A stretch of DNA of 64,000 bases from Arenicola marina (taxonomy: Eukaryota > Annelida > Polychaeta > Arenicolidae): positions 46,345,174 through 46,409,173 of the forward strand of contig OZ025250.1 in NCBI GenBank assembly GCA_964019135.1, given 5' to 3'. Both the position numbers and the translations under genes were made by a program. Below, one piece after another: positions 30,875 through 42,915 of this stretch. How positions within the stretch are numbered: position 1 is the stretch's first letter; each line of letters opens with the position of its first letter. The notes beneath the pieces were generated by a model. The model searched no databases and was not told where the DNA came from. It was given only the letters and a program-made list of their open reading frames with translations.

Positions 30875-31545
30875 ATAAATCAGTGTAGATAACATTTACA
30901 AATCAGAGTAGATAATATTTAGAAATCAGAGTAGATAACATTTACAAATCAGAGTGTATAGCATTTACAAATGAGAGTAGATAACATTTACCAATCAGCG
31001 TAGATAATATTTACAAATCAGAGTAGATAACATTTACAAATCAGAGTAGATGATATTTAGAAATCAGAGTAGATAACATTTACAACTCAGAGTATATGAT
31101 ATTTACAAATCAGAGTAGATAACATTTACAAATCAGAGTGTATAGCATTTACAAATGAGAGTAGATAACATTTACCAATCAGCGTAGATAATATTTACAA
31201 ATCAGAGTAGATAACATTTACAAATCAGAGTAGATAATCATTAGAAATCAGAGTAGATAACATTTACAAATCAGAGGAGATAATATTTACAAATCAGAGT
31301 AGATAACATTTACAAATCAGAGTGTATAGCATTTACAAATGAGAGTAGATAACATTTACAAATCAGCGTAGATAACATTTACAAATCAGAGTGTATAGCA
31401 TTTACAAATGAGAGTAGATAACATTTACAAATCAGCGTAAATAATATTTACAAATCAGAGTAGATAATATTTTAAAATCAGCGTAGATAAACTTTACAAA
31501 TAAGAGTAGATAATATTTACAAATCAGAGTAGATAACATAAATTA
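30875..31545. repeat. 23-bp AT-rich minisatellite, ~29 copies
   Basis: The unit AGATAACATTTACAAATCAG plus AGT varies as AGATAATATTTAG, GTATAGCATTTAC and CAATCAGCG. The order of variants repeats (30.95 and 31.13 kb blocks), so multi-unit blocks were copied. Confidence 0.93.
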
Positions 31546-31549
31546 CAAG

Positions 31550-31650
31550 CCAATGAATGAATTAACCACATCTGTATTGGGCGATCAGTGAATGCATTGA
31601 ACACATCTGCATTGAGCGACCAATGCATTGACCACAGCACTATTGATCGA
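31550..31650. repeat. ~35-bp imperfect tandem, three copies
   Basis: Related words (GAATTAACCACATCTGTATTG, GCATTGAACACATCTGCATTG, GCATTGACCACAGCACTATTG) are spaced about 35-45 bp apart. Confidence 0.6.
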
Positions 31651-31770
31651 CCACTAAGGACCACTTTCCTAGGTCAGACACGCCATTATAACCTCCTTGG
31701 CCGCGATGGTTGCTTCACGTAATTCGACGTAAAACAACATGGAGTACATCACATTACGGTAAGGGCCCCG

Positions 31771-31833
31771 TGACGTCATCTGCGTGACGTCACAGGGCGT
31801 GGGTGAAAAAGGCCAGATTCCCAGAAGCATTGC
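31771..31833 (+). promoter_or_regulatory. Two CREs and a ZNF143-like motif
   Basis: TGACGTCA occurs at 31771-31778 and 31785-31792 (14 bp apart). ATTCCCAGAAGCATTGC (31817-31833) resembles the SBS/ZNF143 motif (TTCCCAGAATGCATTGC), lacking one base. An open frame of 76 codons begins at 31784 but overlaps the CRE and is unrecognised. A promoter is inferred from motif clustering only. Confidence 0.35.
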
Positions 31834-32039
31834 AAATGCCTCGTCCACCTTTGGGCCTTCTATATCAGCTCCTGAGGAACCGCAGTCACTCCACAGCGCC
31901 CACCCCCTCCCCCCATCTCCTGACTCTCACACAACCAGAATGAGTTCAGGGAATATTGATAGCTATCACAGACCCGGTGCCCCGGAAATAATTGATCAGC
32001 TAACAAAAACTTAAAGCTACGACGTCATCTTAAAGCTCT

Positions 32040-32860
32040 GACGTTATACAATGCCAATTTGCGAGACCAGAACATTTTGGTTTCAAGCTGTTTTCGATTA
32101 ACAACAGAAAATGTTCATATATATATCCAAATCTACATTTGATTTTGTTACTTATGATAGTTACATCGGTTCAATGTCAATGAGTCGCTCTCTGGTTACC
32201 TTTGCTTTAATCCACATCATTTTGATGTTCGAGTCGAAGACAGTTTGATGGCGGTAGTAGTTTGTAATTGGTAACACTGTCCTCAACTAAGAAGCGCAAA
32301 TGAACTACATTTTTCTGGATTCTAATTAGTACATAAGTTTGGGCTACATTGAATTTTGTGCTAGTTTATAAATATATTTACTGTGAATTTTGTAATGAAC
32401 GCCATGATCACGAGATCAAAATGGGTTAGTAATGTATTTTTAATAACCACGATATGTTAATGTAAATGGAGGAATATAGTTCTGCATTTTATCGGTATTA
32501 AGAATCCGATCACATATCATTATAAATGTTAAAAGTACACGCCCAAGGACAAAGTAGGTTGCAAAGTCTCCACTATAGCAAGAAGTGGAACGCTCTCTCA
32601 AACTGTTTAATGTTAAACGAAATTGTGAATTAAATTGTTGAACTGTTTGTTATGGCTTATTCCGGACCCGGATGTTGAGCAGGTGACCTGTTTTGTTCTG
32701 ACAGAAGGTAGTGTCAGTTGAATATGTTATTCGTGAACTGACTGTGCATCGGCCGTGACAGATGCTCTACATCGTCCAACAAAGTTATTTGGCTGCTATT
32801 GTGAAAACAAGATAACAACCATTGCTGGAATGACATCGTAGTAACGTCATGTAAAAATCT
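32040..32860. other. AT-rich spacer, no gene seen
   Basis: Only chance ORFs. Confidence 0.5.
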
Positions 32861-32889
32861 ATGATGTCGCCCGTAACTGTAATTGGGGG

Positions 32890-32928
32890 TTGACCGTATC
32901 TGGTAAGGCAAGGTTTAGATACGGTCAA
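32890..32928. repeat. Perfect 12-bp stem, 15-bp loop
   Basis: TTGACCGTATCT (32890-32901) is exactly inverted as AGATACGGTCAA (32917-32928). A third copy, GGACCGTATCTG, lies near 33094. Outer matches CCCGTAACTG (about 32870) and CAGTTACGGG (about 33108) suggest a ~240-bp MITE-like element. Confidence 0.6.
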
Positions 32929-33175
32929 CACTGCAAGATTGCTCTAAAATGCAACTCCTAGTGGTAAAAATTGAAGTAGAACAAACTTGAGGGAAAGTTA
33001 TATCGAAAGGACATCACAGATGACTACGCAATGACATATTACTCATTCTTTTACCGCGAATTGTCAGTTCACCTGACAAACATTCCGCCATATTGGACCG
33101 TATCTGCAGTTACGGGACGCCATTAGCGTACATCAGAGACACAGACGGTGGATCATGCATCATTGCAAATATCAA

Positions 33176-34012
33176 TATCAGCTCATATCAAACTATAATG
33201 TAATCTTCTCTGGAATTACTTCTCCCCCCTATAGTACAGCTCATATCAAAATATAATTTAATCTTTTTTAGAATTACTTCTTCCCCTATAGTGCAGCTCA
33301 TATTAAATTGTAATGTAATCTTTTCTGGAATTACTTCTCCCCCCTATAGTGCAGCTCATATCAAAATATAATTTAATCTTTTCTAGAATTACTTCTCCCC
33401 CTATAGTGCAGCTCATGTCAAATTGTAATGTAATCTTTTCTGGAATTACTTCTCCCCCTATAGTGCAGCTCATATCAAAATAAAATGTAATCTTCTCTGG
33501 AATTACTTCTCCCCCCTATAGTGCAGCTCATATCAAAATATAATGTAATCTTCTCTGGAATTACTTCTCCCCCTATAGTGCAGCTCATATCAAATTGTAA
33601 TGTAATCTTTTCTGAAATTACTTCTCCCCCCTATAGTGCAGCTCATATCAAATTAATCTTCTTTGGAATTACTTCTTCCCCCTATAGTGCAGCTCATATC
33701 AAACTATAATGTAATCTTTTCTGGAATTACTTCTCCCCCCTACAGTGCAGCTCATATCAAATTGTAATGTAATCTTTTCTGGAATTACTTCTCCCCCTAT
33801 AGTGCAGCTCATATCAAATTGTAATGTAATCTTTTCTGGAATTACTTCTTCCCCCTATAGTGCAGCTCATATCAAACTATAATGTAATCTTCTCTGGAGT
33901 TACTTCTCCCCCTATAGTGCAGCTCATATCAAACTATCATGTAATCTTCTCTGGAATTACTTTTTCTCCCTGTAGTGCAGCTCATATCAAACCTAGAATG
34001 TAATCTACTCTG
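33176..34012. repeat. 57-58-bp minisatellite, ~14.5 copies
   Basis: The unit contains TATAGTGCAGCTCATATCAA, AATGTAATCTTTTCTGG and AATTACTTCTCCCCC. Variants (ATTGTAATG versus CTATAATG; CCCCC versus CCCCCC) shift length by one. One unit near 33650 is shortened. Confidence 0.95.
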
Positions 34013-34014
34013 AG

Positions 34015-37000
34015 ATTAAATTTTGTTTATAATAAAAATGTTAAAAAATATTAAGTTTAAAGTCGTTTCCCATTCAATGTCGCGTAAAGTGCTGCGAAGC
34101 TTATTAGTTATTATAATGCATCAAACTCTCATGAATCACTAAATTAATGACGACCAATAAGACATTTGAACCTGGGTTCTAATTTGTCCTTTTCCATACA
34201 CTTCGCCGGTTGAAACGTCTGATTACATAACACGATATTATTACAGAGTGAGACAACGCACTTCATGAGCGTCTGGTATAGCTGATCCTGGTCTTATAAT
34301 TCATATTTTGCCATTCATTCATTTCCAAAACATACCCACATGTTTGACAATATCCACATGCAGTTAGCTCCCAAAACTGGCGAAAACCGCTTTTGAGTTG
34401 TCGATATTCCCTTTAGATTCATTGTAACGCGCGCCCAAGGAAACCGAAATGGGTCTAAATTTAGGAATTCTGATAAAATTCAAAATTGGTTTAAATTAGA
34501 CGAAATCTCACCAAGCAGTACGCTACCGACGCCTAACGTCAAAGCTCGGATGATGGTCACTAGTAAACTGTATAAATTAAGAGAACGGATCCCACTGGTA
34601 AAAGCTGGCTGTCAAATACCTATCCGACCGGTCTCCCTAGGTCGACATGTATAACAATTTAGCTCGCCGATATGAACCGTCTCACTATATAACTCGATTT
34701 GCATTCTGTTTGTTCAATCGAGAGGCCGTTAGCTGTATAAATGACCGGTTATTATGTTTACATCTATGACTCAAGTCTCCGCGGTTTCATGATATGCCTG
34801 TGAAAATGAGTCCGCCATTCACTGCTACTCGAAGACAACGTATTTAACCCACAAGAGAGAGGCCGCCACGAGGCTTGTGGCGGACCCACCACCCCGACGT
34901 CTCGGAAAGAAGAGTGAAAAAAAGAAGAACATATTTTCCAAGATGGCAGGGCTCGTTGGCTTGCTTGTTTGCAGCGCCGGCTTTTCGCCAGACGCTGTCT
35001 GCCGGCCTCTTGGGTCCGAGTCTGGTTGAGTATCTGATTTACTCGAGTATTTCTATGGCGTACAAAGCACCCTCTCTAAACAGATACGTGTCGGTAACCA
35101 ATATAATTGTGGGTGAGACATTCAACACGGAACACGCATGCACTCAGGGCGTTTCCTGTGCGGGGTGGATGTAACGTCACAATGGCCATATAATCAGACG
35201 CTTCAACCGGGAACAAGAAGCAGGTGATTTCACGACAATACCGTCGTTTCATTGGACATTTCCCACACAATTTCTTCGTTTATGTATTTATAACTTTGTA
35301 TATATTCTTCCCTTGTCGTTAAAGACATTTCCCGATCAGACAAGAAGCCATGTTCTCCGCTACGACTGCGCTTGAATTATTCCCCGCATAATTTTACGAC
35401 TTGGCGATTATTTTTTTTTCACCGGCAACCCTTCTACTGTCAGTCTGTCTATATGTAGAACGACGGTTGGGGTTTGAAATTCATAGCCTCTCGAATGTAT
35501 ACGCGCTATGTTTCTGCCTGACTGATTTGGAAATATATTACACAACCCCCCACCCCCCTTAGCTACAGCACATGGAGTTGTGACACCCAATGTTCGTCCT
35601 TTGTACGCCACAACACAGACTGTTCACCTGTTGTCGTAGGGGAGGAAGCCAAGACATACAGTGAATATATATGGACTTCATATCTATGATATCAGATAGT
35701 CTCCTTATATGTTGTAACGACATAAATATAGCGTATTGACGGAGCAATGTATGCATAATTGCAGAATACGAAAGGTAATTTAAACTTGAAAGTTGGTTGT
35801 TCCACTGGCATACGTTGAGAGAGTGAAGAACAATGTAACGGAATGCTAAAATATAGCTGCTCTGCCTTGGCATACACTACAATACAATCAGCGGCTATCT
35901 TATATAGCATTACTATCACTGATGTCCTGATAATATAAAACAGAATTATTGGCATCGGAACTTCTATTGATAATTAAACCTCCAGTACTTGGTAGAATTT
36001 ATAGCACAATAAATGTCCACAATGACGCTAAAATAACTCTTAAAGGCTAAATATTGGACGAAATTCACCCTGACCCTGTGTTTCAACAATTTATAATGAC
36101 GTTAAGAACGCTTGATTACCATGTGTACGCGCTAGCCGGTATATCTCATGCTTTCCTGGCCTTCATGGAAATTTGTCCAAACTGACATGATTCGATAACA
36201 GTTCTAACAAAATTATGGCGAAAATGTATTACTAGGATGAAATAAGCTCGGATCAGTTAATAGATCTGTGCATATTAGTTATGTACGATAGGCGGAAAGC
36301 CTTGGGGTATGACATAGCTGTATTTATACTATATATGTATATTATATATATGAAGTATCTTGAGGACTTCAGACTACTGCAGATCTTAGCCACATTTAGA
36401 TGTAGGGTGCTGCGGACTAGTTCATAATGCAGGGGGAAAAATCATTAGGTAAATATTGCCTAGAACGTGAAAATACATCCTCTCTTGACGAGTTCCATAT
36501 TTGAATGAAATGCCCATTGTATGGCAATATCCGACAAAATTATTTTCCTACAATATATTTAACGATAAATTATGTATTATGACATCTGAAGAAAAAACGT
36601 GTTCATAATCTCCTTGTACAAAAAAATTTCACCATATGAAAACAGGTTTAGCCAGCTCTCACTAATTAACAAGGTTTGTTATTTATTGTGTCCTGTACTT
36701 GTACGATGGGCCTGGTGCCTGAAGTTACCAATAAACTATCTATATGAAGTATCGCATGAATCGGTTAAGGTATGGTTGTTGGGTGGGGTATTACTATACT
36801 ATTATAATGACGTATACCCTACCTATAAACGCCCAGGCCGGCCCAGTCGCAATCACCATCCAGTGGTAGAGTCAACCTAAACACGGCTGACAAACAAAGT
36901 AGTTGCATGATTTTTTACCCCCACTCCCCTTCCCACCCTCGCCCCCCTAAAGAATAACGCGAGAAAAGTTTTACAATTAAACGAAGAATAAAATCTCGGA

Positions 37001-37515
37001 TCTGTCTATGTTAGAATCCTTATGATACTCCCCGTCGCCCCCTCCCATTCTGTATATTTCAATGTCGGCTACTTAATATTGTTGACATAAATTGCAATTA
37101 TAAGCTGATGGTAAAAAAATATAGCTATATAAGTCGGAACAATAGCTAGCAATATTATGCCAGTAAAGTTTAACCAAAAGCGAAAAAAGAAATTTATATT
37201 ATATAATTGTATCACTTCCCAATGGTAGAATAGTTATATTTAATTGCAAAACGACACCGATTCATTGCTAGCACTAAAGAGGTTAGGGCTAAGGAGTTGA
37301 TTATGCCACTGATCGGTTGAGTATAAGTAAAACATCATAAAGAAAGTAAGTAAGGAAGTAAAGGAAATTTATTTAGTACATAATTGTCGCAAAATGTCTT
37401 TCATAATCATGAATCATGTCGTATGACTTATGATTTTCTAGTTATCGTAAAGAAAGGAAATGTGTTTATAAGGTCGAGTTTATGAGGTATATCTCCCATG
37501 TTAGAGCCCACGAAA
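34015..37515. other. AT-rich interval, no confident gene
   Basis: The most notable ORF is 34875-35174 (99 codons, plus), which follows a short GC-rich patch and CCAAGATGGC (YY1-like, about 34940). Its product has no recognisable domain and no splice context. Other ORFs (35559-35955 minus, 36599-36880 plus) have chance composition. No repeats of note. Confidence 0.45.
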
Positions 37516-37517
37516 GG

Positions 37518-37575
37518 AATTATTGTAGTAGACGGTGGGCGTGAGTCATACGTGAGCTATGTTATAACAATGGTT
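37518..37575 (+). repeat. Dispersed ~55-bp repeat, single copy
   Basis: TTATTGTAGTAGACG, GTGGGCGTGAGTCATACG and TGAGCTATGTTATAACAATGG; third locus of the family seen at 8.2 and 18.37 kb. Confidence 0.6.
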
Positions 37576-37651
37576 GGTCTTCACACGGCAGAACCACCCA
37601 TCTATAACCATGGCGAATGAGTTTTAAGGTTATCTTGTCTCGATCCACCTC

Positions 37652-38246
37652 GGTATAGGTCATGTAGGTATAGGTCATATAGGTATAGGTCATGTAGGTA
37701 TAGGTCATATAGGTATAGGTCATGTAGGTATAGGTCATGTAGGTATAGGTCATGTAGGTATAGGTCATGTAGGTATAGGTCATGTAGGTATAGGTCATGT
37801 AGGTATAGGTCATGTAGGTATAGGTCATGTAGGTATAGGTCATGTAGGTATAGGTCATGTAGGTATAGGTCATGTAGGTATAGGTCATGTAGGTATAGGT
37901 CATGTAGGTATAGGTCATGTAGGTATAGGTCATGTAGGTATAGGTCATGTAGGTATAGGTCATGTAGGTATAGGTCATGTAGGTATAGGTCATGTAGGTA
38001 TAGGTCATGTAGGTATAGGTCATGTAGGTATAGGTCATGTAGGTATAGGTCATGTAGGTATAGGTCATGTAGGTATAGGTCATGTAGGTATAGGTCATGT
38101 AGGTATAGGTCATGTAGGTATAGGTCATGTAGGTATAGGTCATGTAGGTATAGGTCATGTAGGTATAGGTCATGTAGGTATAGGTCATGTAGGTATAGGT
38201 CATGTAGGTATAGGTCATGTAGGTATAGGTCATGTAGGTATAGGTC
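37652..38246. repeat. 15-bp AGGTATAGGTCATGT array, ~40 copies
   Basis: Units are identical except two near the left edge (CATAT for CATGT). The five-codon period opens two minus-strand frames of about 220 codons (MTYTY and DLYLH repeats), which are artefacts. Homogeneity implies very recent expansion or ongoing conversion. Confidence 0.97.
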
Positions 38247-38249
38247 TTT

Positions 38250-40035
38250 ATACATCACACGAATGTGTTCTACCTATTCACCTGCGCTATGTGCGGCGAT
38301 AAAAAAAACGCATCACCAAAAGTTTACATCAGTTACTGTGTCTATATATATATGTGACTGAAAGGCATAAATTGGAACGAATGAAAGAAGAAAAACATAT
38401 CTTTCTTATGTATATCACACAGACCAAAATGCAAGATGCAAGAGGGCGTCCAATTTGGATGGACTGAAGATCACAAAAATTAGGACCGGTGGGTGGGTGG
38501 GGGGAGGGGGAGGAGCACCAAAAAATGTGTTGAGTGGGTCACAGCAAAAGCGGTGGGGAGGGTGGGGTGGGGGTAGGGATCGACGCAAACAATAAAATAC
38601 AAATAGTATAAAACCTCAAAAAAGGTGAGATGTGAAATGTGAGATAGATCTATACATGTGTATATATCAACAATACGCCGTCATCAGTATGATGGCCCCA
38701 TAGACATCACTGTATATATACATATATACATTTGTGTTTATAGCCATATTACCCATGCATCCCTCAGGCACAACTGGGATCAGAACGTCAACTATTCCAG
38801 TAAGAAGACAACCTGAAGTATCCTTCTGGTATCCGCGCAGCTGTTGTTGCTTGGCAGCTCCGGGTGGTACGGTGGGAGGATGCCCTGCTCAGTACCACTG
38901 ATCCAGACAATCCCGGGCAGCTAGCAACCTCCCTCCCGGTGGAGGGCGTCCGGGATTCCCGACACAATCCTGGATCCAGAACGTGTGGGTCACTATGAGG
39001 AAGGCGGGTGTCGTCCCCCGCGTGTTATTGGGGGCCGGCCCGCCTGGAGCCCGCCTCATGACGGTGGCTGGCTGTCCGTAGTCCTGGTGTGGTGTGTGTG
39101 AGGGACAGACACCTCACAAGGATGGATGCCTATACACACACACACATAGCCCAGGGAGGGGAGGGGGGGGGGGGCGGGGCGGGGCGGGGGGAGGGGGTAC
39201 TGACGGTTAATGGTGCTGTACGAGCGGCCGCTGACCTGGGGCCAAAGAACTCTTCAAAACTTGCACGACCCAGACAGCGGCATATAGGGTCGTTGTGGTG
39301 ATAGGCTATTCCATGTACACCCACACCCCCCACACACACCCCACCCCCGACAGCCCTACACCCACACCCTCCGCCCACACCCACACCCGCACCCGCACCC
39401 GCACCCGCTAATGATTCATCTGATTTGGGTTTGTTTAACACCGGTAGCCATAAAGGGCGTCAATTGGTTATTCTCGCTTAATATAACGGCATTGACGGCG
39501 GTCAGAAACCAACTAAAACCATTTCATTTACATAAAGTGTATCCACGGGGCTTTCATTATATTGAAGCGACTTATTGTCATTTTTGGGGTAACAGATACG
39601 CACAATCAACTGATAGACCATATGTTCCTAATTTTAAAAAGATATGTTTATAGAGCTACATGTACGTGAAAAAAATAATTAATGTTTACCATGGGTTTCG
39701 TATTTTGAAACAGGTTTATTGTTGGAACCAAACAAAGCCAGTGGTCTCAATATAAATGGAAAAAACTTACAGGGATTTTGTGCCTCAATAGGAACCTCCA
39801 AATGTATTGATGTTATGTGCTACTTATTGATTTTGGATGTACGCTGATGCTCTGTGTTGCGGTGAAATAAAAACATTAAAAAAATATATTGAAGCGACTT
39901 GTATCTCATCATGTCATATTATCACTGAATATATAGCTCTAGAAAACATGTGTTGGGCTACAGCAACCGGTTATATATTATAATCTGAAATAAATGTAAA
40001 ACCGTCTCGTGTGTATTCCATATTGTTAACCTCTC
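38250..40035. other. No gene seen; G-rich patches and a possible 3' end
   Basis: G-rich runs occur at 38488-38515 and 39156-39196 (GGGGCGGGGCGGGG) and a CACCCG repeat at 39380-39408. A polyadenylation-like AATAAA lies at 39865-39870, followed by an A-rich stretch. The 80-codon plus ORF 39411-39653 upstream of it could be a terminal exon, but it is unrecognised and lacks a good acceptor. Confidence 0.4.
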
Positions 40036-40039
40036 GACA

Positions 40040-40064
40040 TATAAGATAAGATAAGATAAGATAA
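40040..40064. repeat. (AGATA)n pentanucleotide
   Basis: Five tandem AGATA units; each contains a GATA-factor core. Confidence 0.9.
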
Positions 40065-40288
40065 TGTGTGCCGACCAAAAAACGGGTGTTTTCTCCATGT
40101 TTTGACAACAAGTTCGATCGTTACATTAAAGGATCCACGTGAGCAATTCGTGAGCTATCCACTACCTTATAAAGTTAGCATTATAGACCTGAAGGTCCAA
40201 GCACTGTGTCGGGGGTTACACAGACACAATCATGATGCGCTCATGCACAATACGAGGGCAACAAACAGGAGAAGATGCACGTCATATT

Positions 40289-40368
40289 CGCCAGGGGGCG
40301 CGCATGTATAATCTCACTCCCCAGGCGGCGCTCTTTTGACACTAGCTTGGGCGGGAAGTGGCGCCAAC
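40289..40368. promoter_or_regulatory. CTCF-like and E2F-like motif cluster
   Basis: CGCCAGGGGGCGCGC (40289-40303) matches the CTCF core, and CCAGGCGGCGCTC (40321-40333) is a weaker second site. TTGGGCGGGAAG (40347-40358) followed directly by TGGCGCCAAC (40359-40368) are E2F-type sites. Individual motif matches are clear; function is inferred. Confidence 0.4.
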
Positions 40369-40859
40369 GGTAAGCAAACACATCAACCCAAGTCGACCAA
40401 CCAACTAGTGATCAGCAATGAAGGGCGTGTAAAGCAAGAGGGAATTGTGTAGTCTTTGCCTGTTTCCTAATTGCAAAATAAAAATTAACTAACCCCGAAC
40501 ATTCCCCCCTTCCCCGAGCGACAATTTACCCCGGGCAACCCCCCCCCCCCCAGCCAGCGACAATTCACCCCACGAGCGCTCACCTCCGTTGATCATGATC
40601 ATAACGTATCCGTCCGCACACGGCGGGGGCTTATGAAGGCCCTTCTCAAAATTTATGCATGCGGCACCAGAACGAGGCTGCCCGCGCAGCAACGCGAAGC
40701 GTCGGTGGCAACATGGCGCACTGATGTGTTCCCTACTGTGTTAATGGCAGCTGAATAGGTTTAACCGACTTTTTCATACATGGCCCGATATTCGCAATTC
40801 AATCGTTTTTGACGCGTTTCATTCTGATCATATGAATAAAATATGTATGTGGAAGGGGA

Positions 40860-41965
40860 TTTGGGGTGGGGGGGTGAGGTTAAATGACTTTTTTTCCCAC
40901 CACGATGACCAATATTGTATATTTCATCTCTGTCACCCTGTTATGGAAGGGGAGACACCCTAAGTTATTAGAGGGATAACACCAAGAGTTGGGGTGGTAG
41001 CCTAATTTAGTGGGTAGGTGGACATTCAATATTAGGGTGGTACACCAAGTTAGGGGAGGGGAGACATCCCAATTTAGGGAAGGGGAGACACCCAAATTTA
41101 GGGGTGGTGCGCAAGTTCTGCCAAGTTGTAGTTCCCCTAAGTTCGGGTAGTACCCCAAGTTCGTGTAGTACCCCAAGTTCGGGTAGTACGCCAAGTTTGG
41201 GGAGGGGAGAGACCCTAAGTTATGAAAGGGAAGACAGGAGTTTTCACAGGAGAGGCACCCCAAGTTAGGGGAGGGGAGACATCCCAACTTAGGGGAGGGG
41301 AGGCACCTCAGATTAGGGGAGGGGAGACACCATGGATCAGGAAAAGGGAGGCAACCCAAATTGGGGTGGTACTCCAAGTTAGGAGAGGGGAGACATCCCA
41401 AGTTAAAGGAAGGGAAATAGCCCAAAATAAGGGACGGGAGACATAAGTATAGGTGGTGCTTCAAGTTTGAGGAGGGGAGATAGTCCAAGTTAGGGGAGGG
41501 GATACACCCCTAATTAAGAGAGGGAAGACACCCCAGGTTTTTAACGTGTGGGAGAGAAGACCCCCCTAGGTTGAGGAGGGGAGACACCCAATATTTGGGG
41601 AGGGAAGACACCCAATATTTGGAGACGGGGAGGCATCAACTTTGGCGATGGGAGAGGCCTTAAGTTATGGGAAGGGAGACGCTCCAATTGGACCACCCGA
41701 ACTTGGGGTGTTACTGCAAGTTAGAGTGGTACCCCAAGTTAGAGTGGTACCCCAAGTTAGAGTGGTACCCCAAGTTAGGAGAGGGTAGAAACCCTAAATT
41801 ACAAGAGGGGAGACGCCCCAAGTTAGGTGAGGGGTGACATTCAGGTTGGGGTGGTATCCTAAATTACGGGAACGTAGACACCACAAGTTATGAGAGGGGA
41901 GAACCCACAAGTTTGGGGAGGGGACACACCATGTTGGGAGGGTGGGGGGGGGGGGGGGGAGGGTG
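40860..41965. repeat. Degenerate ~25-bp purine-rich minisatellite
   Basis: Clear from about 40945: words like CCAAGTTAGGGGAGGGGAGA and CACCC repeat about 40 times with frequent length change. One sub-block (GTTAGAGTGGTACCCCAA, about 41.7 kb) is locally homogeneous. It ends in a poly-G run at 41945-41960. The 202-codon minus-strand frame is an artefact. Confidence 0.85.
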
Positions 41966-42149
41966 CAAGGGGGCATCGTTTTCCCTGATAACGAAAAATA
42001 ACTTTCTTGCTTCCCAGGTCACGATGAATTTAAACGACCGTTATTTAATATTAAAATTCCCATTTCACGATTAATTAAAATCCTTGATCACGACGGCTCG
42101 CTTTCTACTTCATTCCCAGTTCACGAAGAATTGTTTTCATCGTTCTTAG

Positions 42150-42167
42150 TTTAAGGTCAAGGTCAAA
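42150..42167. promoter_or_regulatory. Tandem AGGTCA half-sites
   Basis: TTAAGGTCAAGGTCAAAT contains two overlapping-spaced AGGTCA half-sites and a TCAAGGTCA (ERR/NR5A-type) element. Confidence 0.35.
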
Positions 42168-42260
42168 TGAAAAGCCCATTCCCGAGGAACATAAATACCT
42201 CCCCTGCCCCCCCCCCACCTCCCCCCGATGTTGGGGGTGAGGCACACCTCATTTACCTAT

Positions 42261-42291
42261 AACGTTTCACTTATTAAAAGTGTGAAACGTT
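42261..42291. repeat. Perfect 10-bp stem-loop
   Basis: AACGTTTCAC (42261-42270) is inverted as GTGAAACGTT (42282-42291) around an 11-bp AT-rich loop. It could be a chance palindrome or the end of a small element. Confidence 0.5.
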
Positions 42292-42915
42292 GCAGATAGA
42301 GTCGCCCCCCGTCCCATTTTTTTTATCCTGGTAGATCTGGCCCAAGATAAAACGCGTACATAGTCGATTAAATTGTGGAAATCGGACAATTACAGTCTGT
42401 CACACTTGAGACCCAAGTCGGCGCGCTGTGCAAATGCACACTGTTGATAGACAGCCGCAAAACCTGGGGCGGGGTCCCTCATTAAAAAATATGTAGAAGT
42501 TTTAATATGAAAGATATTTTATTTTTGTTTGTTGCATTTTGTAGATGAAATAACACTCCATTACATATAGTACTGGTAGGCTACGAAGGTCTAAATTCGT
42601 AGTAGGGGTCTCAATTACAAAGCTTTTCTGCCACTTCGTGTCAGGAGAAATACGTAATCCATTCTGGTACGGGGGTAGGGTAAACTACATCCGTAAAAAA
42701 TATGTTCCATAGAATAGATTTTGGTAGATTTTGGAAATTATATTACCAGAGACATAAGGAATGAGGAAAAAACAGGCTTGATTACTATTGGAATTTGTTT
42801 CGTGTTGACCCCTGATTCTGCTCAGGCTGCCCAGACTATGAATCCTACCCTGCTGTAAGCCGCGATCAGAGTAACTTCAAGTAACGTCACAGCGCTGGTA
42901 CTGAATATAGCGCGG

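Noticed and set aside
34875..35174. 99-codon plus-strand ORF
   Set aside because: No family recognised, no splice signals, composition not distinct from chance in a locally GC-richer patch.
37562..38258. Two ~220-codon minus-strand ORFs (MTYTY, DLYLH repeats)
   Set aside because: Pure translation of the 15-bp array in two frames.
39411..39653. 80-codon ORF upstream of AATAAA as a terminal exon
   Set aside because: No recognisable domain and no good acceptor; AATAAA is frequent in AT-rich DNA.
40489..40692. Minus-strand ORF with GTGAGC donor (ends ...GYVMIMINGG)
   Set aside because: The peptide looks partly protein-like, but there is no ATG in frame, a stop lies 16 codons before the TTG, no acceptor is convincing and the second half is Gly-rich low complexity. 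Worth an RNA-seq look only.
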